This document shows, in pieces, positions 43,782 to 52,119 of a stretch of 64,000 nt of DNA (position 1 is its first letter; the number at the start of each line of letters is the position of its first letter). Below the pieces are notes generated by a model that did not search any database, was not told where the DNA came from, and saw nothing but the letters and a program-made list of their open reading frames with translations. Both the position numbers and the translations under genes were made by a program. This DNA comes from DATBJG01 sp963790545 (GTDB taxonomy: Bacteria; Acidobacteriota; Vicinamibacteria; Vicinamibacterales; JAMQPK01), in contig CAWBPA010000018.1 of assembly GCA_963790545.1 (NCBI GenBank), positions 70,793 through 134,792 on the forward strand, written 5' to 3'.

Positions 43782-43871
43782 GGTGAGGCAGGGATTCGAA
43801 CCCTGGGTGGAAGTTTTAGCCCCCACAACGGTTTAGCAAACCGCCGCCTTCAGCCTCTCGGCCACCTCACC
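43778..43871 (-). tRNA. tRNA-Ser (GCT)
   Basis: A 94-nt class II tRNA on the minus strand: acceptor GGTGAGG/CCTCACC, D arm GGCCGAGAGGC, anticodon loop TTGCTAA (anticodon GCT), a long variable arm (GTGGGGGC...), T arm GGGTTCGAATCCC, discriminator G and encoded CCA. Confidence 0.95.
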
Positions 43872-43883
43872 GTATTGAAATTG

Positions 43884-44135
43884 CTAAGGATTTTGCGGGT
43901 TCCGCTTGGCTCGAGCAGTCACCAGGGCCGTACTCTGCCCAAAACTGTGCCCTAACCGGTTCGAAGCGTCCCGCAGGTCTCCGTCGCTCACGACATTATA
44001 GCGATCGAAGACGCTACGAGTCTTGTGGCCGCTCAATTTCATCGCCACGCGTTCGGGGATGCCGGCGCGCACCATGTTCCGGATGGCCGTTCGGCGAAAA
44101 TCGTGCGGGATGCTGCCGGGACAGCCGGCGGCGGA
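43884..44135 (-). pseudogene. Tyrosine integrase C-terminal fragment
   Basis: The minus-strand frame reads AAGCPGSIPHDFRRTAIRNMVRAGIPERVAMKLSGHKTRSVFDRY, the H-x-x-R, H-K and nucleophile Tyr boxes of a phage-type integrase, ending naturally at 43884, 12 bp from the tRNA-Ser 5' end. The N-terminal arm-binding and first catalytic Arg regions are missing; upstream sequence changes to a peptidase fragment at about 44135. Confidence 0.8.
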
Positions 44136-44139
44136 CCTT

Positions 44140-44310
44140 CTGGTGTGTCGCGCTCCTCGATGTTCACGCTTTCTAAAGGCAAGCCTAGGTGCAGGCCGAC
44201 AACCGCGTGTCCGGCCTCATGAATTGCCCTAGGTCGGTTTGCGCCCTCGCCACCGACTCTACGATCAAGTTCTTGATTCGTTCGATTTCGTCCTGTTCGA
44301 TGTCGCTCAT
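44140..44310 (-). pseudogene. M41-like HExxH peptidase fragment
   Basis: ATG 44310 opens MSDIEQDEIERIKNLIVESVARAQTD; after a frameshift near 44230 the neighbouring frame reads AIHEAGHAVVGLHLGLPLESVNIEE (HEAGH codons at 44207-44221), the zinc motif of a small M41-like metallopeptidase. It stops abruptly at the integrase fragment. Confidence 0.6.
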
Positions 44311-44522
44311 TCCTCTATCTCAAAGCCAGGCAGCTCGCATCGTGCCCTTCGGAGGGAGGGCCTGGCCCAAGCCTCCAACGGAGTCTAAGGGCCTGGGGAT
44401 TGCCGAGTCGATTGAATCTGCATCGAAATGAGGTCGATTTGGGAGTGAAGGCGGCCGGCAACGCAGCACGCGCTCAGCCTCCCCTTGCATGCCGCTAATC
44501 CGTGTGTTATATACTGAACCAC

Positions 44523-44888
44523 ATGGTTCAGTATACCTGGACCGGCTTCGATGCCTCGTTCGCCGCGCTCTCGGACGCCACCCGACGCGGCGTTCTGGAG
44601 CAGCTCGGGCGTGCAGACGCTTCGATCACGGACCTTGCCGAGAGGTTCCACATGACCCTCACGGGCATGAAGAAGCACGTCGGCGTCTTGGAGCAGGCGG
44701 GGCTCGTCACCACGGAGAAGGTCGGGCGCGTGCGGACTTGCAAGCTCGGCCTGCGCCGACTGGAGGAAGAGGCGGCATGGATTGAGAGGTACCGCCAGCT
44801 CTGGGACGCACGCTTCGACGAGCTGGACAAGGTTGTTGAGGAACTGAAACGGAAGGAGAAGGTCGATGGACGCAAGAAAAGAGAGTGA
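44523..44888 (+). CDS. ArsR-family winged-helix regulator
   Basis: 121 residues: MVQYTWTGFDASFAALSDATRRGVLEQL then DLAERFHMTLTGMKKHVGVLEQAGLVTTEKVGRVRTCKL, a standard ArsR winged helix without a metal-binding Cys box. It overlaps the following SRPBCC gene by 23 bp. This ArsR + AHSA1/SRPBCC pairing is common and the regulator probably controls the pair. Confidence 0.9.
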   Translation: MVQYTWTGFDASFAALSDATRRGVLEQLGRADASITDLAERFHMTLTGMKKHVGVLEQAGLVTTEKVGRVRTCKLGLRRLEEEAAWIERYRQLWDARFDELDKVVEELKRKEKVDGRKKRE

Positions 44889-45411
44889 GCCTACCCCCAT
44901 GAAGAACGGCACGACGGTGGAACGGAAGTCCGAACGCGAGCTAGTCACAACGCGAACTTTCAACGGCCCGGCGCGCATCGTGTTCGAGGCCTGGACCAAG
45001 CCCGAGCTGTTCAAGCGGTGGTGGGCGCCGAAGTCGATGGGCATGTCCCTGCGTTCCTGTGAGATGGATGTTCGTGTCGGGGGCAGGTACCGTCTTGAGT
45101 TCGAACCCGATGCTATGGCGTTCTTCGGCACGTACCTCGAAGTGACACCGCCCTCGCGCCTCGTCTGGACCAATGAGGAAGGTGGTGAGGGTGGGCCCGT
45201 CACCACGGTGACCTTCGAGGAAAAGGGTGGCAAGACGCTGCTGGTCATGCACGAGCTCTATTCCTCGAAGGAAGCTCTCGACGCTGCCGGCACCGGGGCG
45301 GCGGATGCGATGGTCGAGACGTTCGCGCAACTGGACGAGCTTCTCGTCACCCTGGGCGCGAGCGTGGGCGCTGGAGAATCTTATCGATCCGATCACGCGC
45401 GGCGACCCTGA
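44866..45411 (+). CDS. SRPBCC/AHSA1 domain protein, 3' end replaced
   Basis: 181 residues as read. The first ~165 are a complete-looking AHSA1/SRPBCC domain (TRTFNGPARIVFEAWTKPELFKRWWAPKSMGM, GGRYRLEF, ETFAQLDELLVTLGA). The last ~16 (SVGAGESYRSDHARRP) are out-of-frame ISAzo13 transposase sequence, so the native terminus has been lost at about 45363. Probably still folds. Confidence 0.75.
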   Translation: MDARKESEPTPMKNGTTVERKSERELVTTRTFNGPARIVFEAWTKPELFKRWWAPKSMGMSLRSCEMDVRVGGRYRLEFEPDAMAFFGTYLEVTPPSRLVWTNEEGGEGGPVTTVTFEEKGGKTLLVMHELYSSKEALDAAGTGAADAMVETFAQLDELLVTLGASVGAGESYRSDHARRP

Positions 45412-45897
45412 GTCGCCGCTGCGCTGGACGTGCAAGAGCACACACGCGTTGTCCGCCGAGCTGTTCGTGCGGCACGGCATCCGGATCAGCGACAAGACGG
45501 TGACCAAGCTGCTGCGCGACCACGGTTACAGCTTGCAGGCGCCAAACAAGTCCGTCGAAGGTGCCTAGCATCCAGACCGCAACGCGCAGTTCGAGCACAT
45601 CAACGCGAAGGCGCAGGACTGCGTTGATGGGGGCGTGCCGGTCATCTCCGTCGACACCAAGAAGAAGGAGCTGGTCGGTAACTTCAAGAACGGCGGACGC
45701 GAGTGGCAACCGAAGGGCGAGCCCGACCTGGTGGACGTCCACGACTTCCCGTCCGATGCAGTCGGCAAAGCCATCCCATACCGCGTCTATGTCCTGGCCG
45801 CCAACGAAGGCTTCGTCAGCGTCGGCGTCGACCACGACACGCCGGTCTTTGCGGTGAGGTCCATCGAGGCCTGGTGGAGTCGAGTTGGCGCCAAGCG
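45364..45897 (+). pseudogene. ISAzo13-family transposase fragment
   Basis: The frame carrying ALENLIDPITRGDPESPLRW, DKTVTKLLRDHGYSLQAPNK, HPDRNAQFEHINAKA, VPVISVDTKKKELVGNFKNGG and VSVGVDHDTPVFAV is an ISAzo13 DDE transposase (first Asp in SVDTKKKE, second in GVDHDTP). It has an in-frame TAG at 45566-45568 and lacks both ends. Confidence 0.8.
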
Positions 45898-46175
45898 CTA
45901 CGACATGCAGCGCCAGACGACCGAGGTCCATGACTACGGTCGCGGCCGGATGACGTCGGAGCCGGTCTTCGTGCGGAAGCCGGGCGCCGCCGCCGAGGAT
46001 GAAGGCTGGATCATGTCTTTATGTCTACGACCCGGAACGCGACCTGAGCGACGTCGTCATCCTTGACGCCCAGGACTTCACCAGGGAGCCGATCGCGACC
46101 ATCCGTCTGACTGTTCGCGTGCCGCACGGCTTCCACGGGGGGTGGGCGCCCGACAAGATCACCGTCGTCGAGTAG
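45898..46175 (+). pseudogene. Carotenoid oxygenase C-terminal fragment
   Basis: After RYDMQRQTTEVHDYGRGR the sequence is EPVFVRKPGAAAEDEGWIM then, in a shifted frame from about 46019, YVYDPERDLSDVVILDAQDF and TVRVPHGFHGGWAPD, the last two blades of a carotenoid cleavage dioxygenase including the conserved C-terminal GFHG His. Ends at TAG 46175. Confidence 0.75.
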
Positions 46176-46187
46176 GAGTGCATGAGA

Positions 46188-46221
46188 TGGCGGCGCCCCT
46201 TCAAATCGAGTGGCGCCGCCA
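46188..46221. terminator. Strong hairpin after the carotenoid oxygenase fragment
   Basis: TGGCGGCGCC (46188-46197) and GGCGCCGCCA (46212-46221) form a 10-bp G/C stem, 13 bases after the stop; no clear U tract follows. Confidence 0.55.
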
Positions 46222-46317
46222 GACTCGTTCTCGCCTAGCCACCCACACATCCCACGCCATGAACTACGGCTTCCTGTCGTAGCTGCGCCACGAGAAGTCG
46301 GCTATCCTCGAGTCCGA

Positions 46318-47247
46318 CTACCGCCCCGATGCGGCCAGGGCGCCGCGCACCTTAATGCCACGTGCGTAGCGGCTCGGAGACTGGCCCACGTGGCGGTTGA
46401 ATGCAGTGCTGAAGGTGCTTGCCGAGCCGTAGCCGACGCGTTCGGCAACCTCGCCGATGTCGAAGTCGTGGCGTCGCAGCAGATCCTTCGCGACAGCCAT
46501 GCGCCAGGCGAGCAGATACTCCATCGGTGGCAGTCCCACGGTTCGCGTGAACCGTTCGAAGAATGCCGAGCGCGACAGCGCCGCCGTCCTCGCGAGCTGG
46601 GCCACAGTCCACGACCGTGCGAGCTGACCGTGCATTTGGCGGATCGCCGGCGCGAGTCGCGCGTCGGCCAACCCGCGCAGCAGCCCGGGAGGCGCGTCCT
46701 CACCTGGCGTCGCCCTCAGCGCTTCGATGAGCAACACCTCGACGAGGCGGGTGAGCACGAGGTCACGGCCTGGCCTCCGCTCGCTCGCTTCCTCGCCGAC
46801 GAGGCGCACCAGGACGGAAAGCCGTTCGATGCCGCGCACGTGGACGACAGAGGGCAGCAGCGATACCAGCAACGTCGAATCCGGCGAGTCGAATACACAC
46901 CAACCGCCGAGCCACCGCACGTCGGGGCGCCCACCGCTCGTCCCATGGCGCGTTTCACCTAGCACCTTTGACGTCACGTGCGGGTCCAGGTGCTTGAGTC
47001 TCCCTGGCTCGAGGCTCGACATGGTGAAACCCGGCGTTGCCGGCAGGAGCACGAAGTCGCCAGCTTCCAGAATCAGGGGGCGGTAGCCATCGACGGCCAA
47101 CCGGCAGCTGCCCTCGAGCACGGCGCAGAAGCTCGGCTGGCCGAAGGCCGAGTAGCGAAAGGCCCACCGACCCGCGCCGCTGATACGCCTCGAGAACACC
47201 GCACGCGGCTGAAGCAGGGCGATGACTTCCGACAGCGGATCGTTCAT
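46318..47247 (-). CDS. AraC-family transcriptional regulator with cupin domain
   Basis: 309 residues: an N-terminal cupin (FCAVLEGSCRLAVDGYRPLILEAGDFVLLPATPGFTM) and two C-terminal HTH motifs (WTVAQLARTAALSRSAFFERFTRTVGLPPMEYLLAWRM and DIGEVAERVGYGSASTFSTAFNRHVGQSPSRYARG). It is divergent from the SDR gene at 47373, which it probably controls; such AraC/cupin_6 regulators often respond to small aldehydes or alcohols. Confidence 0.9.
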   Translation of the reverse strand: MNDPLSEVIALLQPRAVFSRRISGAGRWAFRYSAFGQPSFCAVLEGSCRLAVDGYRPLILEAGDFVLLPATPGFTMSSLEPGRLKHLDPHVTSKVLGETRHGTSGGRPDVRWLGGWCVFDSPDSTLLVSLLPSVVHVRGIERLSVLVRLVGEEASERRPGRDLVLTRLVEVLLIEALRATPGEDAPPGLLRGLADARLAPAIRQMHGQLARSWTVAQLARTAALSRSAFFERFTRTVGLPPMEYLLAWRMAVAKDLLRRHDFDIGEVAERVGYGSASTFSTAFNRHVGQSPSRYARGIKVRGALAASGR

Positions 47248-47372
47248 GTCTGGACGCTCACCAATGAAATGTGGACTCTGCGTTGTAGAAAGTCCTGCCC
47301 GTCACCGCCATAGTCGTCGGCGACAAGGTTACTGGGCCACTAGCAGATGAACCTCAGACAAAGGAGTCGACC

Positions 47373-48116
47373 ATGAACACCGTGCTCATTACGGGTTGCT
47401 CTTCAGGGTATGGCCTCGAGACCGCGCGCCACTTTCACGCGCAGGGGTGGAAAGTGATCGCCACCATGCGAACGCCGCGCGAAGACATTCTGCCCCGGTC
47501 GGAGCGACTCCGCGTCCTGGCGCTCGACGTGACGAAGCCCGAAAGCATCGACGCCGCGATCGAGGCGTGTGGGCCCGTCGACGTGCTTGTCAACAACGCG
47601 GGCATCGGGGTGATCGGCGTCTTCGAAGCCACGCCGATGGCGACGGTGCGCGAGGTGTTCGAGACCAATACCTTCGGCGTGATGGCGATGACGCAGGCGG
47701 TGCTGCCGCAGTTTCGCGCGAGGAGGTCGGGTGTGGTGGTGAATGTGACCTCGAGCGTCACGCTGGCGCCGATGCCGCTGGCGGCGGCGTACACCGCGAG
47801 CAAGATGGCGATCGAAGGATTCACCGGATCACTTGCGCACGAGCTCGAGGCGTTCAACGTGCGGGTGAAACTGGTCGAGCCAGGCTACGGCCCGACGACG
47901 CGATTTACCAGCAACGGAGGATCGCGCATGGAAGGGCTGTTTCCCGAAGCCTACGCTGCGTTCGCGAAATCCATCCTCGCTTCGTTTGCGCAGGTGACTA
48001 CGGTGACCAGGGAGTCCGACGTGGCTGAGGCGGTGTGGCGTGCCGCGAACGATGCATCCGGGCAGCTCCGATTTCCAGCCGGTCCCGATGCGGTGGCGCT
48101 GGCCCGGTCGGCCTGA
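47373..48116 (+). CDS. SDR family oxidoreductase
   Basis: 247 residues of a classical short-chain dehydrogenase: cofactor motif TGCSSGYG (7-14), NNAG (74-77), catalytic Y140-x-x-x-K144 (YTASK). AAAGGAG lies 8 bp before the ATG. The paired AraC regulator suggests inducible reduction or oxidation of a small carbonyl compound. Confidence 0.9.
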   Translation: MNTVLITGCSSGYGLETARHFHAQGWKVIATMRTPREDILPRSERLRVLALDVTKPESIDAAIEACGPVDVLVNNAGIGVIGVFEATPMATVREVFETNTFGVMAMTQAVLPQFRARRSGVVVNVTSSVTLAPMPLAAAYTASKMAIEGFTGSLAHELEAFNVRVKLVEPGYGPTTRFTSNGGSRMEGLFPEAYAAFAKSILASFAQVTTVTRESDVAEAVWRAANDASGQLRFPAGPDAVALARSA

Positions 48117-48255
48117 CCGAGATCGGCGTAGCCGGCACCGGTTGCGCGACGTGGATCGAGCTGACTCTCGCAGCGGCTACGCATCGAACAGTACGGGCGC
48201 CTGTCTCGGCTCATCGCGATTGGAGGGTGTTGAAGAAGATTTTGAGGGTTTTGCG

Positions 48256-48612
48256 ATGTCGAAATTCAATCCTGAAGAGCGGCTGTTCATCGATGGCGCC
48301 CTGGTGGCCGCGGAGGGCGGACAGACCTACAACGTCATTAACCCTGCGACCGAAGAGGTGGCGGGCATCGTGGCTGCCGCTTCGCCGGCGGACGGCGATC
48401 GTGCTCTCGCCGCCGCGCGGCGCGTCCGCACAGGCACGATGAACGTCAATGGGGCGTTCTTCCTCGCGCCCAACGCGCCCTTCGGGGGGTACAAGCAATC
48501 AGGCATCGGCCGCGAATCGGGCGTCGAAGGATTCGAGGAGTATCTGGAGACGAAGACGATCGCAGTGCCCGTCGACTATCCGACACGACTGGAAGCAGTA
48601 GGGGTGCTGTAG
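48256..48612 (+). pseudogene. Aldehyde dehydrogenase with large internal deletion
   Basis: 118 residues: the N-terminal FIDGALVAAEGGQTYNVINPATEEVAG is joined in frame, at about RALAAARR/VRTG, to the C-terminal TGTMNVNGAFFLAPNAPFGGYKQSGIGRE...EEYLETKTI. About 360 residues, including the catalytic Cys and Glu and most of the NAD domain, are gone. It cannot be an active dehydrogenase. Confidence 0.85.
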
Positions 48613-48660
48613 TCAACGGAACGAGGATGCGTGCGGGTGGCGGAGCGGCCGGTTGCCGCA

Positions 48661-49227
48661 TCAAGCTTTAACCGACGCCAGGCCCGCGTCCAGGATTTCC
48701 TGTGAAAGCGCACGATCATCGATCGCGCGCGCCAGGACCATTGCGCCGACCAATGTTGCGTACGTGCTGATGGCCTTCTGCCGTCGCGCCGCTTTCGATG
48801 TGCCCCGAACCAGCTTCGCCAGTAGATCGAACGCGGAACGCAAGTGGTCCGTAGCTGCGCGCCGCACGGCCGGACCCTGTCGCGACACGTCCGGTCCGAG
48901 CGCGGCCAGGAGACAACCCGCCCCCGGATTGTCGCGATGGCTGCTGGCCAAATAGGCGCCGGCGACTGCGGACAGCGGATCACTTGGCCCACGCTCCGCG
49001 ACCTCGCTCAAGAGCGCAAGCGAGCGCGTCAAAGCGCGCGCGGATGCCTCCGCGATCAGGTCATCTTTCGACGAGAAGTGTCCGTAGAAACCGCCATGTG
49101 TAAGACCGGCCTCCTTCATGAGATCCGCGACGCCGATCCCTTCGAAACCGCGCTCACGGAATAGCTGGGCTGCCGCCTCAACGATCCGCTCCCGGTTCTG
49201 GGCCGCCTGTTCTCTGCTCACTTTCAT
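48661..49227 (-). CDS. TetR-family repressor
   Basis: 188 residues: N-terminal HTH (RERIVEAAAQLFRERGFEGIGVADLMKEAGLTHGGFYGHFSSKDDLIAEA) and a C-terminal ligand domain of the TetR_C_16/NemR-like type (GCLLAALGPDVSRQGPAVRRA). Divergent from the hydrolase operon at 49339 across a promoter with two palindromic sites, which it most likely binds. Confidence 0.9.
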   Translation of the reverse strand: MKVSREQAAQNRERIVEAAAQLFRERGFEGIGVADLMKEAGLTHGGFYGHFSSKDDLIAEASARALTRSLALLSEVAERGPSDPLSAVAGAYLASSHRDNPGAGCLLAALGPDVSRQGPAVRRAATDHLRSAFDLLAKLVRGTSKAARRQKAISTYATLVGAMVLARAIDDRALSQEILDAGLASVKA

Positions 49228-49253
49228 CCTGATCTCCTAAGGTTTTTCACTGC

Positions 49254-49311
49254 TTGACAGTATACATGATGACCGTCATATAATAAGCCAATGATGACGA
49301 CCATCATATAA
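49254..49311 (+). promoter_or_regulatory. Promoter with two TetR operator-like palindromes
   Basis: TTGACA at 49254-49259 and TATAAT at 49279-49284 (19-bp spacer). Two palindrome-like copies overlap or follow it: ATGATGACCGTCATATAA (49266-49283) and ATGATGACGACCATCATA (49291-49308), 25 bp apart. Binding of the divergent TetR protein here would block the hydrolase operon. Confidence 0.65.
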
Positions 49312-49338
49312 GTGAACGGCAGTATGGAGGGCCCGACA

Positions 49339-50265
49339 ATGTCCGACACCCACCTCACCGCACCGACCCGCTTCATCGAGGTCGATGGCGACCGATTCGC
49401 GTACCGCCGCTGGGGCACGCCCTCCGGCGTCCCGCTGTTCTTCGTGCCGCATTTCCGTGCCGGCTTGGATCATTGGGATCCGCTGCTGACCGATGGGCTG
49501 GCCGCAGGCCGGGAAGTCATCCTGTTCAACGGGCGCGGCATCGCCTCGTCCACCGGCAAGCCCCGCAATCGCATCGAGGACCTAGCGGACGACATCGCGT
49601 TGGTGATCCGGGCGCTGGGGCTGTCGAAAGTCGATTTGCTCGGATTCTCGATCGGTGGCCTGCAGGTGCAAGAGGTTGCGCTGCGTCATCCCGACCTGGT
49701 GCGCAAGCTGCTACTGCTCGGCACCGGCCTGCGCAGCGCCGATCCGACCATCGATCCCAGGATCCTGGAGGTCGCGCCGAAACCGGTGCCCACGGTGGAG
49801 GACTTCCTGTTCCTGTTCTTTGGCCGCTCGGAGGCCGCCAAGCAGGCCGGCCGCGCCTTCTGGGATCGGCGCCACGTGCGCGTCGATCAGGACCCACCCA
49901 GTTCGGGCGATGTCGCCCAGGCGCAGGCCGAGGCCTACGCGGTGTACTCGGTGCCGCTGCCCGGCGAGAACCCCTATGCCTACCTGCATGCGATCAAGCA
50001 GCCGACGCTGGTCCTGAACGGCGTCAACGACATCATGATCGCGTCGATCAATTCCTGGCACCTGGCCCAGAACATCCCTAACGCCCAGCTCCTGATCTAT
50101 CCCGATGCCGGGCACGGCGCGCAGTTCCAGTATCCAGAGCGATTCCTGAAGCACGCCATCCAGTTCCTCGAGGAAGAGAGCTCCAGCACGCTTCGTTCGA
50201 CTCGACCGTCAAAACGAGACAGGCAGGATATGTCGGAGGAACACAGCTATGAATCCGCACACTGA
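49339..50265 (+). CDS. Alpha/beta hydrolase
   Basis: 308 residues from ATG 49339 (GGAGGG 7 bp upstream). Nucleophile Ser in LLGFSIGGLQVQ, acid in NGVNDIMI, His in DAGHGAQFQYP. The last ~30 residues (SSSTLRSTRPSKRDRQDMSEEHSYESAH) have no family counterpart and run 17 bp into the next gene. First gene of a four-gene operon; close relative of the hydrolase at 52116. Confidence 0.85.
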   Translation: MSDTHLTAPTRFIEVDGDRFAYRRWGTPSGVPLFFVPHFRAGLDHWDPLLTDGLAAGREVILFNGRGIASSTGKPRNRIEDLADDIALVIRALGLSKVDLLGFSIGGLQVQEVALRHPDLVRKLLLLGTGLRSADPTIDPRILEVAPKPVPTVEDFLFLFFGRSEAAKQAGRAFWDRRHVRVDQDPPSSGDVAQAQAEAYAVYSVPLPGENPYAYLHAIKQPTLVLNGVNDIMIASINSWHLAQNIPNAQLLIYPDAGHGAQFQYPERFLKHAIQFLEEESSSTLRSTRPSKRDRQDMSEEHSYESAH

Positions 50266-51070
50266 CAAAGGCGTGGCGTTGATCACGGGCGCCTCCTCCG
50301 GGATCGGCGCCACCTATGCCGACCGCCTGGCTCACCGTGGCTACGATCTGGTCCTCGTCGCGCGCGATGCGCCACGTCTGGAGCAATTGGCGGCGCGGCT
50401 GCGAGCAGACACCGGAATCACGAGCGAGGTGTTCCGGGCCGACCTGACGCAGGACGCCGACCTCGCCCGCGTCGAGCAGCGCCTGCGGTGCGACCCGAGC
50501 ATCACGATGCTGGTCAACAACGCGGGCGTTGCCGTGGGCGGACCGCTGGTGGGCGGGGATCTCCCCAGCATGGAGGCCATGATCGACCTGAACGTGGTGG
50601 CGGTGACACGTCTCGCCTCGGCGGCGGCGACCAATTTCGTGGCCCGTGGCGCCGGTATCTTGATCAATCTCTCGTCGGTGCTGGCCCTCGCACCGGAGCA
50701 GTTCAACGCGGTCTACAGCGCCACGAAGGCCTACGTCCTGAATTTGTCTCTGTCCCTCCACCAGGAGCTCAGCCCCAGCGGCGTGCAGGTGCAGGTGGTG
50801 CTGCCAGGGGCGACGCGCACGGCCATCTGGGCGCGCGCTGGCATTGACGTCGCCAGCCTGCCGGCGTCCATGCTCATGGAAGTGGAGGAAATGGTGGACG
50901 CCGCACTCGTCGGCCTCGACCGTCGCGAACTGGTGACCATTCCTTCGCTGCCGGACAGCGCGGACTGGGAGGCCTACACCGCCGCCCGTTTGTACCTGGG
51001 TCCGAACCTCTCGCGGCAGCACGCTGCGGATCGGTACAAGTCGGTCGATCACGCCGCCGCGAGCGCATGA
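50249..51070 (+). CDS. SDR family oxidoreductase
   Basis: 273 residues: TGASSGIG (13-20), LVNNAGVAVGG, catalytic YSATK, and C-terminal variable region typical of DltE-type SDRs. Starts 17 bp inside the upstream hydrolase gene and ends overlapping the next start, so it is part of the same mRNA. Confidence 0.9.
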   Translation: MNPHTDKGVALITGASSGIGATYADRLAHRGYDLVLVARDAPRLEQLAARLRADTGITSEVFRADLTQDADLARVEQRLRCDPSITMLVNNAGVAVGGPLVGGDLPSMEAMIDLNVVAVTRLASAAATNFVARGAGILINLSSVLALAPEQFNAVYSATKAYVLNLSLSLHQELSPSGVQVQVVLPGATRTAIWARAGIDVASLPASMLMEVEEMVDAALVGLDRRELVTIPSLPDSADWEAYTAARLYLGPNLSRQHAADRYKSVDHAAASA

Positions 51071-51093
51071 GCAGCGACGAACCCGGTGAAACC

Positions 51094-52119
51094 ATGAAGG
51101 CATTCATCATCGACCGTTTTGGAAGCGCCGCGCGCCTACGGGCTGGCGAAATGCCGGATCCGGTGATGCGGGAGGAGGACGTCTTGGTCCAGATCCACGC
51201 CGCTGGCGTGAACCAGCTGGATTCCAAAATCAGGTCGGGCGAGTTCAAGCGGCTGCTGCCCTATCGCCTCCCTCTCATCTTGGGCAACGACGTGGCCGGG
51301 GTCGTGCTCAAAGTCGGCGCGCGAGTGCAGCGATTCAAACCCGGTGACGAAGTCTATGCGCGGCCAGACCAGGATCGAATCGGTACGTTCGCCGAGCTGA
51401 TCGCGATCAAAGAAGATTCAGTCGCGAAGACACCCAAGAACCTCACGATGGAAGAAGCCGCCTCCATTCCTTTGGTTGGGCTGACCGCCTGGCAGGCACT
51501 GATCGAGAAGGCAAGTCTCAAGAAGGGGCAGAAGGTGTTTATCCAAGCAGGGTCGGGCGGCGTCGGCACGTTCGCGATTCAGCTGGCCAAACACGTGGGT
51601 GCGACCGTGGCGACGACCACGAGCACGGACAACGTGAACTTGGTCAAGAGCCTCGGCGCCGACATCGTCATCGATTACAAGAAGGACGACTTCGGAAACG
51701 TCCTCCGCGACTACGACGTGGTCTTGAATAGTCTCGACAAGGTCACGCTCGAGAAATCTCTGCGAGTGCTGAAGCCGGGCGGACGGCTCATCTCCATTTC
51801 AGGCCCACCCGATCCTGACTTTGCGCGGGACATCGGCGCATCGTGGCTGTTGCAAGTGGGCATGCGCGTGTTGAGCTACGGGGTTCGCGTGAAAGCACAG
51901 CGCTCTCAGGTCAACTACTCGTTTCTCTTCATGAGAGCGAATGGCGATCAGTTGGCCGAGATCACCGCGCTGATCGACTCTGGAATCATCCGGCCAATCG
52001 TGGATCGGGTCTTCCCGTTCGAGTCGACCGATGAGGCCATGGCCTACGTTGAAGCAGGACGCGCAAGGGGCAAGGTCGTCGTCCAGGTGAGGCCGCCAGA
52101 AGGAAGGAGAACAGTATGA
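51094..52119 (+). CDS. MDR-family NADPH oxidoreductase (quinone reductase-like)
   Basis: 341 residues starting MKAFIIDRFGSAARLRAG, the standard N-terminus; an ATG at 51067 overlaps the SDR stop (ATGA) and may be the coupled start, adding nine residues. Cofactor loop VFIQAGSGGVGTFAIQLAK (AxxGGVG); no zinc-binding Cys cluster, so of the zeta-crystallin/quinone oxidoreductase branch. Confidence 0.9.
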   Translation: MKAFIIDRFGSAARLRAGEMPDPVMREEDVLVQIHAAGVNQLDSKIRSGEFKRLLPYRLPLILGNDVAGVVLKVGARVQRFKPGDEVYARPDQDRIGTFAELIAIKEDSVAKTPKNLTMEEAASIPLVGLTAWQALIEKASLKKGQKVFIQAGSGGVGTFAIQLAKHVGATVATTTSTDNVNLVKSLGADIVIDYKKDDFGNVLRDYDVVLNSLDKVTLEKSLRVLKPGGRLISISGPPDPDFARDIGASWLLQVGMRVLSYGVRVKAQRSQVNYSFLFMRANGDQLAEITALIDSGIIRPIVDRVFPFESTDEAMAYVEAGRARGKVVVQVRPPEGRRTV

